A DNA stretch of 36,649 bases from Streptomyces alkaliterrae (GTDB taxonomy: Bacteria; Actinomycetota; Actinomycetes; Streptomycetales; Streptomycetaceae), in assembly GCF_007097205.2 (NCBI RefSeq), contig NZ_VJYK02000015.1, positions 1 to 36,649 of the forward strand, given 5' to 3'. The translations under genes were made by a program, and so were the position numbers. This document shows positions 13,774-22,200 of the stretch, piece after piece. Every line of letters begins with the position of its first letter. The stretch's first letter is position 1. The notes beneath the pieces are model-generated. The model saw only the letters and a list, made by a program, of their open reading frames with translations. It was not told the DNA's origin and did no database searches.

Positions 13774-14595
13774 GTGTCCATCGGCAACTCCCCCGAAGAT
13801 GGCCGGCCTTCGGTCGGTCGAGCCCTCAAGCTGGCCCGGATCGACGCCGGGCTGACCGTCGACCAGGTAAGTTCCGCCACCCGGGTGCGTGTGCCGATCG
13901 TGCAGGCGATCGAGCAGGACGACTTCTCCCGCTGCGGCGGCGACGTGTACGCGCGAGGACATGTGCGCGCGCTCGCCCGGGCCGTCGGTCTGGACGCCGG
14001 CTCGCTGGTCGCACAGTACGACGCCGACCACGGCGGGCGTCCGGAACCGACGTCCGCCGCGCCGCTCTTCGAAGCGGAACGCATCAGGCCCGAGGCCCGC
14101 CGCCCCAACTGGACCGCCGCCATGGTCGCGGCGATCGTCGCGGTGATCGGCTTTGTCGGCTTCACCATGTTCGGAGGCGGCGGCGACGCCCGTACGACGG
14201 CCGAGTCAGGGGCGAGCGCCGAGGCCACGTCGGGCGCGGAGAAGGACACCAAGGACCCGAAGAAGACCGAGCCTGCCCGCACCAAGGAGCCCAAGCCCGA
14301 ACCCTCCGACAGCGCCATCGCCGCCGCACCCGCCAACCGGGTGACGGTCCGGCTCGTCGCGACGGGCGGGAGCAGTTGGATCTCCGCCGAGGACCACACC
14401 GGCCGACTGATGCACGAGGGCGTGCTCAGAGACGGGGACACCAGGACGTTCACCGACAAGGAGGAGATCTCCCTGGTGCTGGGCAACGGCGGCGCGGTGG
14501 AGCTGTACGTCAACGGCAAGAAGGTCGACCGCAGCAGCGCCATCGGGCAGGTCGAACGGCTCAGCTACACCAAGGGCGACCCGGAACAGGGCTGA
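13774..14595 (+). CDS. RodZ-like helix-turn-helix membrane protein (DUF4115)
   Basis: A 273-residue bitopic membrane protein. Residues 13-80 form a Cro/RodZ-type HTH (VGRALKLARIDAGLTVDQVS, then YARGHVRALARAVGLD). One membrane helix spans about 113-134, followed by a Lys/Pro/Glu-rich linker and an extracytoplasmic beta-rich DUF4115 domain (about 185-265, VTVRLVATGGSSWISAED). In rod-shaped bacteria RodZ links MreB to the wall machinery; in Streptomyces its role is less settled. The GTG at 13774 has AAAGG 7 bases upstream and is preferred to the GTG at 13747. It sits between ftsK and rimO as in many actinobacteria. Confidence 0.85.
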   Translation: MSIGNSPEDGRPSVGRALKLARIDAGLTVDQVSSATRVRVPIVQAIEQDDFSRCGGDVYARGHVRALARAVGLDAGSLVAQYDADHGGRPEPTSAAPLFEAERIRPEARRPNWTAAMVAAIVAVIGFVGFTMFGGGGDARTTAESGASAEATSGAEKDTKDPKKTEPARTKEPKPEPSDSAIAAAPANRVTVRLVATGGSSWISAEDHTGRLMHEGVLRDGDTRTFTDKEEISLVLGNGGAVELYVNGKKVDRSSAIGQVERLSYTKGDPEQG

Positions 14596-14668
14596 TTTGT
14601 CGGACAGGACGCGGTGCGCTGGTGGGTGGCGGACCGACCGGTGAGCTGGACGAAGTAGTCTTGAGCCC

Positions 14669-16207
14669 ATGCCCGAACGCCGTACCGTCGCCCTTGTCAC
14701 CCTTGGCTGTGCCCGTAACGAGGTCGACTCGGAGGAGCTGGCGGGCCGTCTCGCGGCCGACGGCTGGGACCTCGTCCAGGACGCCGCCGAGGCGGACGTC
14801 GCCGTCGTCAACACCTGCGGCTTCGTCGAGGCCGCCAAGAAGGACTCGGTCGACGCCCTCCTGGAGGCCAACGACCTGAAGGACCACGGCCGGACCCAGG
14901 CCGTCGTCGCCGTCGGCTGCATGGCCGAGCGCTACGGCAAGGAGCTCGCCGAGGCGCTGCCGGAGGCCGACGGCGTACTCGGCTTCGACGACTACGCGAG
15001 CATTTCCGACCGGCTCCAGACCATCCTCGCCGGCGGCGTGCACGCGTCGCACACTCCGCGCGACCGCCGCAAACTCCTGCCGATCAGCCCCGCCGAGCGG
15101 CAGCGGGAGGGCCACGGCGTCGCCCTGCCGGGACATGGGGACGGCACCGCCGCTCCGCGGACCGCCGTCCTGGAAGCCGCCGACCCGGAAGCCGCCGACC
15201 CGGTCGCCGCCGCTCCGGCGGACCTGCCGGACGGGCTGGCGCCGGCGTCCGGACCACGGCCGCCGCTGCGCGTCCGACTGGGCCGCAGCCCGGTGGCCTC
15301 GGTGAAGCTCGCCTCCGGCTGCGACCGGCGGTGCAGCTTCTGCGCCATCCCGACGTTCCGCGGCTCCTTCATCTCCCGCCGACCGTCCGACGTGCTGAAC
15401 GAGACCCGCTGGCTGGCCGAGCAGGGCGTCAAGGAGATCATGCTGGTCTCCGAGAACAACACCAGCTACGGCAAGGACCTGGGCGACATCCGACTGCTGG
15501 AGTCGCTGCTCCCCGAGCTGGCCGCCGTCGACGGCCTCGAACGGATCCGGGTCAGCTACCTCCAGCCGGCCGAGATGCGGCCCGGGCTGATCGACGTGCT
15601 CACCGGCACCGACAAGGTCGCCCCCTACTTCGACCTGTCCTTCCAGCACTCGGCGCCCGACGTGCTGCGCGCGATGCGCCGCTTCGGCGACACCGACCGC
15701 TTCCTGGGCCTGCTGGAATCCATCCGGGCCAAGGCCCCGCAGGCCGGCGTCCGGTCCAACTTCATCGTCGGCTTCCCCGGCGAGACGGAGGCCGACCTCG
15801 CCGAGCTCGAACGCTTCCTGACCGAGGCCCGGCTGGACGCCATCGGCGTCTTCGGCTACTCCGACGAGGAGGGCACCGAGGCCGTCACCTACGAGGACAA
15901 GCATCCCGCGGACCTCGTCGCCGAGCGGCTGGCCCGGGTCTCCCTCCTCGCCGAGGAGCTGAGCGCGCAGCGCGCAGAGGAACGCCTGGGGGAGACGCTC
16001 AGCGTGCTGGTGGAGTCCGTGGACACCGAGGACGGGGTGCTCGGCCGAGCAGCCCACCAGGCCCCCGAGACGGACGGCCTCGTGCGGCTGACCGTCTCCG
16101 ACTCCCACGGGCTGAAGCCCGGACGTATGGTCGAAGCCAAGGCGGTGGCGTCGGAGGGTGTGGACCTCGTCGCCGAGCCCCTGGCCGACGAGGAGGCGGG
16201 CACATGA
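14669..16207 (+). CDS. rimO: Ribosomal protein S12 methylthiotransferase RimO
   Basis: A radical-SAM methylthiotransferase of 512 residues that adds a methylthio group to an aspartate of ribosomal protein S12. The N-terminal UPF0004 domain has the three auxiliary-cluster cysteines (C14 in [13 protein letters not shown]50 in NTCGF, and the one in VGCMAERYG). The radical-SAM domain has C218, C222 and C225 in [10 protein letters not shown]. The TRAM domain fills the last 65 residues. RimO proteins usually have about 440 residues; the excess is mostly an Ala/Pro-rich linker (about residues 140-205) containing a perfect 15-bp duplication (15173-15187 and 15188-15202, encoding EAADP twice). The stop overlaps the pgsA start (ATGA). 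MiaB is a relative, but the [11 protein letters not shown] start and the [10 protein letters not shown] motif fit RimO better. Confidence 0.93.
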   Translation: MPERRTVALVTLGCARNEVDSEELAGRLAADGWDLVQDAAEADVAVVNTCGFVEAAKKDSVDALLEANDLKDHGRTQAVVAVGCMAERYGKELAEALPEADGVLGFDDYASISDRLQTILAGGVHASHTPRDRRKLLPISPAERQREGHGVALPGHGDGTAAPRTAVLEAADPEAADPVAAAPADLPDGLAPASGPRPPLRVRLGRSPVASVKLASGCDRRCSFCAIPTFRGSFISRRPSDVLNETRWLAEQGVKEIMLVSENNTSYGKDLGDIRLLESLLPELAAVDGLERIRVSYLQPAEMRPGLIDVLTGTDKVAPYFDLSFQHSAPDVLRAMRRFGDTDRFLGLLESIRAKAPQAGVRSNFIVGFPGETEADLAELERFLTEARLDAIGVFGYSDEEGTEAVTYEDKHPADLVAERLARVSLLAEELSAQRAEERLGETLSVLVESVDTEDGVLGRAAHQAPETDGLVRLTVSDSHGLKPGRMVEAKAVASEGVDLVAEPLADEEAGT

Positions 16208-16959
16208 CGGGCGTCCCGGCTTCGGCTGCGGGAAGCGGGTCCGTGGCACGGACGAAGCGTTCCGCTCCGGCGCAGGTGAGCCTGTGGAACATCGCCAACA
16301 TCCTCACCATGCTCCGGCTCCTGCTGGTGCCGGCGTTTGTGATGCTGATGCTCGCTCAGGGTGGTCACGACCCGGCCTGGCGCTCGCTGGCCTGGGCCGC
16401 CTTCTCCATCGCCATGATCACCGACCTGTTCGACGGAGAGCTGGCCCGGCGCCGCAACCTCGTCACCGACTTCGGCAAGATAGCGGACCCGATCGCCGAC
16501 AAGGCGATCATGGGCGCCGCCCTGATCTGCCTCTCCGCGCTCGGCGATCTCTCCTGGTGGGTCACCGGGGTGATCCTCGCCCGTGAACTGGGTATCACCC
16601 TGATGCGCTTCTGGGTCATCCGGCACGGGGTGATCCCCGCCAGCCGGGGCGGGAAGATGAAGACGCTCGCCCAGGGCATCGCCGTGGGCATGTACATCCT
16701 GGCGCTGACCGGGCCGCTGGCCACGCTGCGCTGGTGGGTGATGGCCGTGGCGGTCGCGCTGACCGTCGGTACCGCGCTGGACTACGTCCGGCAGGCCGTC
16801 GTACTGCGCCGGGCCGGCCTGGCCGCGGAGAACGGGGCGACCGAGACCGGGTCGACCGGGAACGAACGGACCGGGAACGAACGGACCGGGAACGAACGGG
16901 CCGGGAACGAGCAGGCCGAGAACGAGCAGGCGGTGAGGGAGGAGCAGGCGCATGGCTGA
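16204..16959 (+). CDS. pgsA: CDP-diacylglycerol-glycerol-3-phosphate 3-phosphatidyltransferase
   Basis: A 251-residue integral membrane enzyme that makes phosphatidylglycerol phosphate from CDP-diacylglycerol and glycerol 3-phosphate. The CDP-alcohol phosphotransferase signature D-x2-DG-x2-AR-x8-G-x3-D-x3-D is complete, from DLFDGELAR to KIADPIADK. About five membrane helices lie between residues 25 and 195. The start overlaps the rimO stop by 4 bases (ATGA) and the stop overlaps cinA by 8 bases, so the three genes are likely translated together. The cytosolic C-terminal tail (about 205-251) is unusual: a tandem pentapeptide series of the TGNER type followed by an acidic end. The assignment to PgsA rather than a cardiolipin synthase of the same family rests on the gene context (cinA, clgR) and length. 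Confidence 0.88.
   Translation: MTGVPASAAGSGSVARTKRSAPAQVSLWNIANILTMLRLLLVPAFVMLMLAQGGHDPAWRSLAWAAFSIAMITDLFDGELARRRNLVTDFGKIADPIADKAIMGAALICLSALGDLSWWVTGVILARELGITLMRFWVIRHGVIPASRGGKMKTLAQGIAVGMYILALTGPLATLRWWVMAVAVALTVGTALDYVRQAVVLRRAGLAAENGATETGSTGNERTGNERTGNERAGNEQAENEQAVREEQAHG
16855..16929 (+). repeat. 15-bp tandem repeat in the pgsA tail
   Basis: Five consecutive in-frame 15-bp units encode [20 protein letters not shown] and AENEQ. The first three units (16855-16899) are identical in DNA (ACCGGGAACGAACGG), which suggests recent slippage expansion. The last two have diverged. Confidence 0.95.
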
Positions 16960-17488
16960 CGAGGCGGCGGAACAGACGGTGGAACTCCTGACGGCCAGGG
17001 GTCAGACCGTCGCTGCCGCGGAGTCGCTGACCGGCGGACTGGTGGCCGTCGAGCTCACCGACGCCCCCGGCTCCTCCCGAGCCTTCCGCGGCTCGATCAC
17101 CGCCTACGCCACCGACCTCAAGGCCCGGATGCTCGGCGTCGACCAGGCCCTGCTGGATGACCGCGGCGCCGTCGACGCCGAGGTCGCCCGCCAGATGGCC
17201 GCCGGAGTGCGCGAGGCCCTGGACACCGACTGGGGGGTGGCCACCACCGGGGTCGCCGGCCCGGACCGCCAGGACGGCCAGCCGGTCGGAACCGTCTTCG
17301 TGGCCGTCGCCGGGCCCCACGGGCAGCCGCCGGTGGCCGAGCGGCTGTCGCTCGACGGCGACCGTGCCGAGATCCGTCGCCAGACCGTCCGAGCCGTTCT
17401 TGAGCTCCTCTACGGGGAACTCGTGGAGAACGCGGGCCGAAGCATACGGAACACAGTGGGGGGACTTGATGTTTACAGCCCTGAGTGA
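16952..17488 (+). CDS. cinA: CinA C-terminal domain protein (nicotinamide-nucleotide amidohydrolase PncC type)
   Basis: A 178-residue protein made only of the CinA C-terminal domain. The family deamidates nicotinamide mononucleotide to nicotinate mononucleotide in pyridine-nucleotide salvage. Conserved motifs are AAAESLTGGLVA near residue 25, GSITAYATDLKARMLGV near 47, and ATTGVAGPD followed by PVGTVFVAV. The N-terminal COG1058 domain of full-length CinA is absent, as in E. coli PncC. The ATG overlaps the end of pgsA by 8 bases. An extra 15 residues after the domain (to the stop) are not typical. Confidence 0.88.
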   Translation: MADEAAEQTVELLTARGQTVAAAESLTGGLVAVELTDAPGSSRAFRGSITAYATDLKARMLGVDQALLDDRGAVDAEVARQMAAGVREALDTDWGVATTGVAGPDRQDGQPVGTVFVAVAGPHGQPPVAERLSLDGDRAEIRRQTVRAVLELLYGELVENAGRSIRNTVGGLDVYSPE

Positions 17489-17578
17489 ACACAACAGCGT
17501 GCCCGGCGCCGTAACGGTTGTAGGCGGTACGGTGGGGCATGAAGGATCCAGGAACGCGGTCCGAGGAGGGAGCCACCG

Positions 17579-17959
17579 ATGATTCTGCTCCGTCGCCTGT
17601 TGGGTGACGTGCTGCGTCGGCAGCGCCAGCGTCAGGGCCGCACCCTGCGCGAAGTCTCCGCATCCGCACGCGTCTCCCTCGGCTACCTGTCCGAGGTCGA
17701 GCGAGGGCAGAAGGAGGCTTCCTCCGAGCTGCTGTCGTCGATCTGTGACGCGCTGGACATCCGGATGTCCGAGCTGATGCGCGAGGTCAGCGATGAGCTG
17801 GCACTCGCCGAGCTGGCGCAGTCCGCGGCGCGTGACGCCGTACCTGCGCCGATGCGGCCCATGCTCAACCCTGTGTCTGTGACCTCGGTCACAGGTCGCC
17901 CGGGGGAGCGGGTGACGATCAAGCGGCCTGCCGAGGCCGTGGACGTCGTCGCCGCCTGA
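17579..17959 (+). CDS. clgR: ClgR-type HTH activator of Clp/Lon proteolysis genes
   Basis: A 126-residue XRE-family regulator. Residues 8-65 form the HTH ([20 protein letters not shown], then [20 protein letters not shown]), and a short C-terminal part ends in VDVVAA. In Streptomyces ClgR activates clpP1P2, clpC1 and lon, and is itself degraded by ClpP, with the terminal Ala-Ala acting as a degron; the protein here ends in Ala-Ala. The order pgsA, cinA, clgR is conserved in actinobacteria (Rv2746c/Rv2745c in M. tuberculosis is pgsA3/clgR). GGAGGG lies about 8 bases before the ATG. The 90 bases upstream show no clear ClgR box or promoter that I can defend. Confidence 0.92.
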   Translation: MILLRRLLGDVLRRQRQRQGRTLREVSASARVSLGYLSEVERGQKEASSELLSSICDALDIRMSELMREVSDELALAELAQSAARDAVPAPMRPMLNPVSVTSVTGRPGERVTIKRPAEAVDVVAA

Positions 17960-17982
17960 CGCGTCACACCAAGCAGTACACC

Positions 17983-18018
17983 GAGATGCCGGGGCCCACG
18001 CCCCGGCATCTCGCTTTT
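17983..18018 (+). terminator. Terminator after clgR
   Basis: A perfect 13-bp stem GAGATGCCGGGGC/GCCCCGGCATCTC with loop CCAC (17983-18012), followed by GCTTTTCC. It lies 23 bases after the clgR stop and ends the upstream transcription block. Confidence 0.93.
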
Positions 18019-18092
18019 CCCCGCGCGGCCGGCCTGGTGAAGGGGCCTGTGTCAGGCTCGCGTGTGCGGCGCGGGCGGCCCAGCATGGAGCC

Positions 18093-18413
18093 ATGCGCGC
18101 TCCCCTCGTGCGATCTCGCACGGCCCGCACGCCCCGCGTCCGGTTGTCCGCGAGGCGGTTCGCCCCGCCGCTGCTCGCGGCCGGGGTACTCACCCTGTGG
18201 TGGACGGCCGCCCGCCCGGACGCGGCGACGTCCACCGGCGCGCTGGTGCTGCTCGGTCTCTGGGGCCTCGGCCTTGTGCCCCTGCACGTGGCCCCGGAGC
18301 GCCCGCCGCGTCCGGACGGACCGCCGGCGCCCCCACCGCCGGAACACCCGCCCTACGTGCCCTTGCCACCCGTACCCGATCCCGGGGCGCCCTGGCAGCG
18401 CGGGCACCAGTAG
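18093..18413 (+). CDS. Small hypothetical membrane protein
   Basis: A 106-residue protein I do not recognise. It has an Arg-rich basic N terminus (residues 1-22), two likely membrane helices (about 24-40 and 48-64) and a Pro-rich hydrophilic tail (PPPPEHPPYVPLPPVPDP). The basic start suggests the N terminus is inside. GGAG lies only 2 bases before the ATG, so the start is uncertain; the GTG at 18111 is an alternative. Its last 61 bases overlap the 3' end of the convergent nei gene, and it lies just after the clgR terminator. Codon bias in the membrane part is compatible with a real gene, but support is modest. Confidence 0.5.
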   Translation: MRAPLVRSRTARTPRVRLSARRFAPPLLAAGVLTLWWTAARPDAATSTGALVLLGLWGLGLVPLHVAPERPPRPDGPPAPPPPEHPPYVPLPPVPDPGAPWQRGHQ

Positions 18414-19168
18414 ACGGGACGCGGCCGGTCGGCGGGGCCCTGCTGCTCCACGGCCACCAACCCGCCGCACCGACGGCAGGGCCGCCCTGCCCTGCCGTAC
18501 ACCCACAGCGCCCGGTCCCGCCGGGGTTCTCCCGTGGTGCAGCGCAGCGCGCGGTCGCGGTTCACCACCAGCAGCCGGTGCGCCAGCTCGACGAGCCGCC
18601 GTACGTCGGGCACCTCGCCGACCGGCGTCCACGGCGCCAGACGCGCCATGAAGCACAGCTCCGCCCGGTACACGTTCCCCACGCCGGCGAGGTTCCGCTG
18701 GTCCAGCAGTGCCTCGCCGACCGGCCTGACCGGCTCCGCCAGCAGCCGCCGCGCCGCCTCCGCCCCGTCCCAGTCGGGCCCCAGCAGGTCGGGCCCCAGA
18801 TGGCCCACGGCGGCGTCCTCCTCCACGGTGCGCAGCAGCTCCACGACGGGCAGCCGGAAGCCCGCCGCCACCCGTTCGTCCGTGGCCAGCAGCACCCGGA
18901 TCTCGTGCCCGGGCCCGCCGGCGGGCCGCTCCCCGGCGCGGGCGAGCCGCCACGCGCCGGACATGCCCAGATGGGTGTGCAGTGTCAGGCCGCCCTCGAG
19001 CCTGGTCAGCAGGTGCTTGCCGCGGGCCGTGGTCTCACGCACCCGGCGGCCGGCCAGCTCGGCCGTGGCGAACCTGGGCACGCGCATCTCCGCCTGCCTG
19101 AGCACGGCACCGGACAGCCCCTCGTGCAACGCACGGGCGGCCCGCCAGACCGTGTCTCCCTCGGGCAT
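18353..19168 (-). CDS. nei: Fpg/Nei-family DNA glycosylase/AP lyase
   Basis: A 271-residue base-excision repair enzyme. It starts MPEGDTVW, which places the catalytic Pro2 and Glu3 after Met removal; the GDT form is typical of the endonuclease VIII (Nei) branch, acting mainly on oxidised pyrimidines. A conserved lysine (GKHLL, near residue 50), the H2TH region (about 125-215, with LLDQRNLAGVGNVYRAE) and a C-terminal zinc finger (CRRC and CPRC) are visible. AGAGGAG lies 5 bases before the ATG. It follows lhr on the same strand with 60 bases between, as Rv3297/Rv3296 do in M. tuberculosis, which suggests a shared repair role. The 3' end overlaps the convergent small gene by 61 bases. Confidence 0.93.
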   Translation of the reverse strand: MPEGDTVWRAARALHEGLSGAVLRQAEMRVPRFATAELAGRRVRETTARGKHLLTRLEGGLTLHTHLGMSGAWRLARAGERPAGGPGHEIRVLLATDERVAAGFRLPVVELLRTVEEDAAVGHLGPDLLGPDWDGAEAARRLLAEPVRPVGEALLDQRNLAGVGNVYRAELCFMARLAPWTPVGEVPDVRRLVELAHRLLVVNRDRALRCTTGEPRRDRALWVYGRAGRPCRRCGGLVAVEQQGPADRPRPVYWCPRCQGAPGSGTGGKGT

Positions 19169-19228
19169 CGACGCTCCTCTCCGGGGCCGGCGGCACGGCG
19201 GAATCGGGGTCGGCGCCGGGGTTCGGTG

Positions 19229-22200
19229 TCAGGGCCGCAGACGCAGCCCGCGCGGCGTGGCGTGGAAGCCGGCCGCCTCCAGCTCCCGGCCGATCTCGGA
19301 GGTCAGTACCGGGGAGCCGTTCGCCCGCTCCACCGTCACCGTACCCAGCAGACCGCGGCGCGCGGCGTCGGCCAGCGCCGCCACGGCGCGTGGCAGCCGC
19401 TCACCGCCCCAGGCGAGCAGGGTGCGCCCACCGCGCTCGAGGTACAGCGCCAGCTCGCCGTCGACCAGCACCACCAGCGAACCCGCCTTGCGGCCGGGCT
19501 TGTGGGAACTGCCTTCCGGGGGCTCGGGCCAGGGCAGCGCCGCGCCGTAGACGTTCGCCGGGTCGGCCGCGGCGAGCACCAGCGCGCCGCCCGACCGCTC
19601 GTCCCGCTCCCGCGCGTTGTGCGCGGCGCGCAGCCGGTCGACGGCCCCGGCCATCGCGAACTGGGCGGCGCCCAGCCCCTCCACGACGTAGCCGCGCCGC
19701 GCCTGCCCGCTCTCCTCGAACGCCGACAGCACCCGGTAGACCGCCGCGAAACCGCCGACCACGCCCTCGGCCGCGACCGCACCCCTGGTCACCACCCCGT
19801 GCCGGTCCAGCAGGGTGTGTCCCAGGGCGTGCGCTCGCGACGTCGGCTCCTCCTCGCGCTCGGGCAGCAGCGACCAGCGGCCGGCGACCGTCGGCGGCCC
19901 GCTGCGCGAGGCGGGGCGCGGCACCACCGACCCGTACCGACCGCGAGGCACCCGGCGCCGCGCCCGGTGCGCCGTCGCCCCGGCCGTCCGGCCGCTGCCG
20001 AGCAGGCTGCGCAACGGCGCCAGACTGTCGTTGGTGAGCCGGCCCGACCAGGCCAGCTCCCACACGGCGTCGACCAGCTGCGATTCCGTCAGCGCGGGCT
20101 CCAGCGCCGCCACCCGCTCCGCGAGCTGGCGGAAGAACAGGCCGTGGCCGCCGCCGAGGACCGCGAGCACCGCCCGGTGCGCCGGCGACAGCTCCAGCGG
20201 CAGCGGCTCCGGAAGCAGCAGCGGCGCCACGTCCGCCGGGTACAGCGCCACCCAGCCGTCCTTGCCGGGCAGCGCTCCCGCGCCTGCCCAGACCAGCTCG
20301 CCGGAGGTGGTCAGCTCGTCAAGCTGCGTCGGGGAGTAGTCCGCCACCCGGCTCGGCAGCACCAGCCGCTCCAACGCGGACGCCGGGACCGCCGCCCCCT
20401 GCAGCTGCTCGACCGCCCTGGCCAGTCCGTCCACCCCGCGCAGCCCACCGCCGTCCACATGCTGCCAGCGGGGCGCGAAGGCGGCGAGCGCCGCCGGCGG
20501 CACCGGCTCCAACTCCTGCCGCAGCGCGGCCAGCGACCGTCGCCGCAACCTGCGCAGCACCGAGGCGTCACACCACTCCTGGCCGCCGCCGGCTCGCCCC
20601 GGATGGAACTCGCCCCGCACCAGCCTGCCCTCGGCCACCATCCGGTGCAGCGCGCCGTCGACCACCGCGACACCGAGGCCGAAGCGCTCGGCGGCCTGCT
20701 CGGTGGTGAACGGCCCGTGAGTGCGGGCGAAGCGGCCGAGCAGGTCGCCGAGCGGGTCCTTGACCGGCTCGGTGAACGCCTCCGGCACCCCCACGGGCAG
20801 CGCGACGCCCAGCGCGTCCCGCAACCGCCCGGCGTCCTCGACCGACGCCCACCGCTCCCGGCCGGCGATCCGCACCGACACCACCCGCCGGGCACCGGCC
20901 AGCTCCCGCGCCCAGGCCGGTTCCGCGCCGCGCTCGGCCAACTCCTCCTCGCTGAGCGGCCCCAACACGCGCAGCGCGTCCGCCACCCCCTCCGCGTCCC
21001 GCAGCCGCCGCTCGGGCACCAGCCACCGCAACTCGCGCTCCAAGTCGGCGACGACCTCCGCGTCCAGCAGCTCCCGCAGCTCGGCACGGCCCAGCAGCTC
21101 CGCCAGCAGACCCGAGTCCAGCGACAGGGCGGCCGCCCGCCGCTCGGCCAGCGGCGAGTCCCCCTCGTAGAGGAACTGGGCCACGTAGCCGAACAGCAGC
21201 GAGCGCGCGAACGGCGAGGGCTCCGGCGTCGTCACCTCCACCAGCCGGACCCGACGCGCCGCCACGTCCCGCATCAACTCGCTCAGACCCGGCACGTCGA
21301 AGACGTCCTGAAGGCATTCGCGGACCGCCTCCAGCACGATCGGGAACGAGCCGAACTCGCTGGCCACCTGAAGCAGCTGGGCGGCCCGCTGCCGCTGCTG
21401 CCACAGCGGCGTGCGGCGGCCGGGGTCGCGGCGCGGCAGCAGCAGCGCGCGGGCCGCGCACTCACGGAACCGAGCGGCGAACAGCGCGGAGCCGCCGACC
21501 TGTTCGGTCACCACGCCGTCCACCTCGTCGGCGTCGAAGAGCACGTCCGCCGCGCCCACCGGCGGACGATCGGCACCGAACGCCGCCGGCTCGCCGTGTC
21601 CGGGGCCCGAGGCCGCCCCGCCGAGCGCCGGCGCGGCCTCCCCGAACTCCTCCAGGCCGAACTCGCCCAGCCCGAGCAGATCCGCGTCGGGCAGCCGCAG
21701 CACGATGCCGTCGTCCGCGTGCATCACCTGGGCGTCGAGGCCGTACCGCTCGGTGAGCCGGGCGCCCAGTGCGAGCGCCCACGGTGCGTGCACCTGCGCA
21801 CCGAACGGCGAGTGGACGACCACCCGCCAGTCGCCCAGCTCGTCCCGGAAGCGCTCGACCACGATCGTCCGGTCGTCCGGCACGTGTCCGCAGGCCGCGC
21901 GCTGCTCGTCCAGGTATGTCAGCAGGTTGCCCACCGCGAGGTCGTCGAGACCGGCCGTCGTCAGCCGCTCGCGGGCCGCCGACGCGTCCAGCCCGCCCAG
22001 CTCCCGGACGAACGCGCCCAGCGCGCGGCCCAGTTCCAGCGGGCGGCCCAGCTGGTCGCCCTTCCAGAACGGCAGCCTGCCCGGCACACCGGGCGCCGGT
22101 GTCACCAGCACCCGGTCGCGGGTGATGTCCTCGATGCGCCAGGAGGTCGTGCCGAGCGTGAAGACGTCGCCCACCCGGGACTCGTAGACCATCTCCTCGT

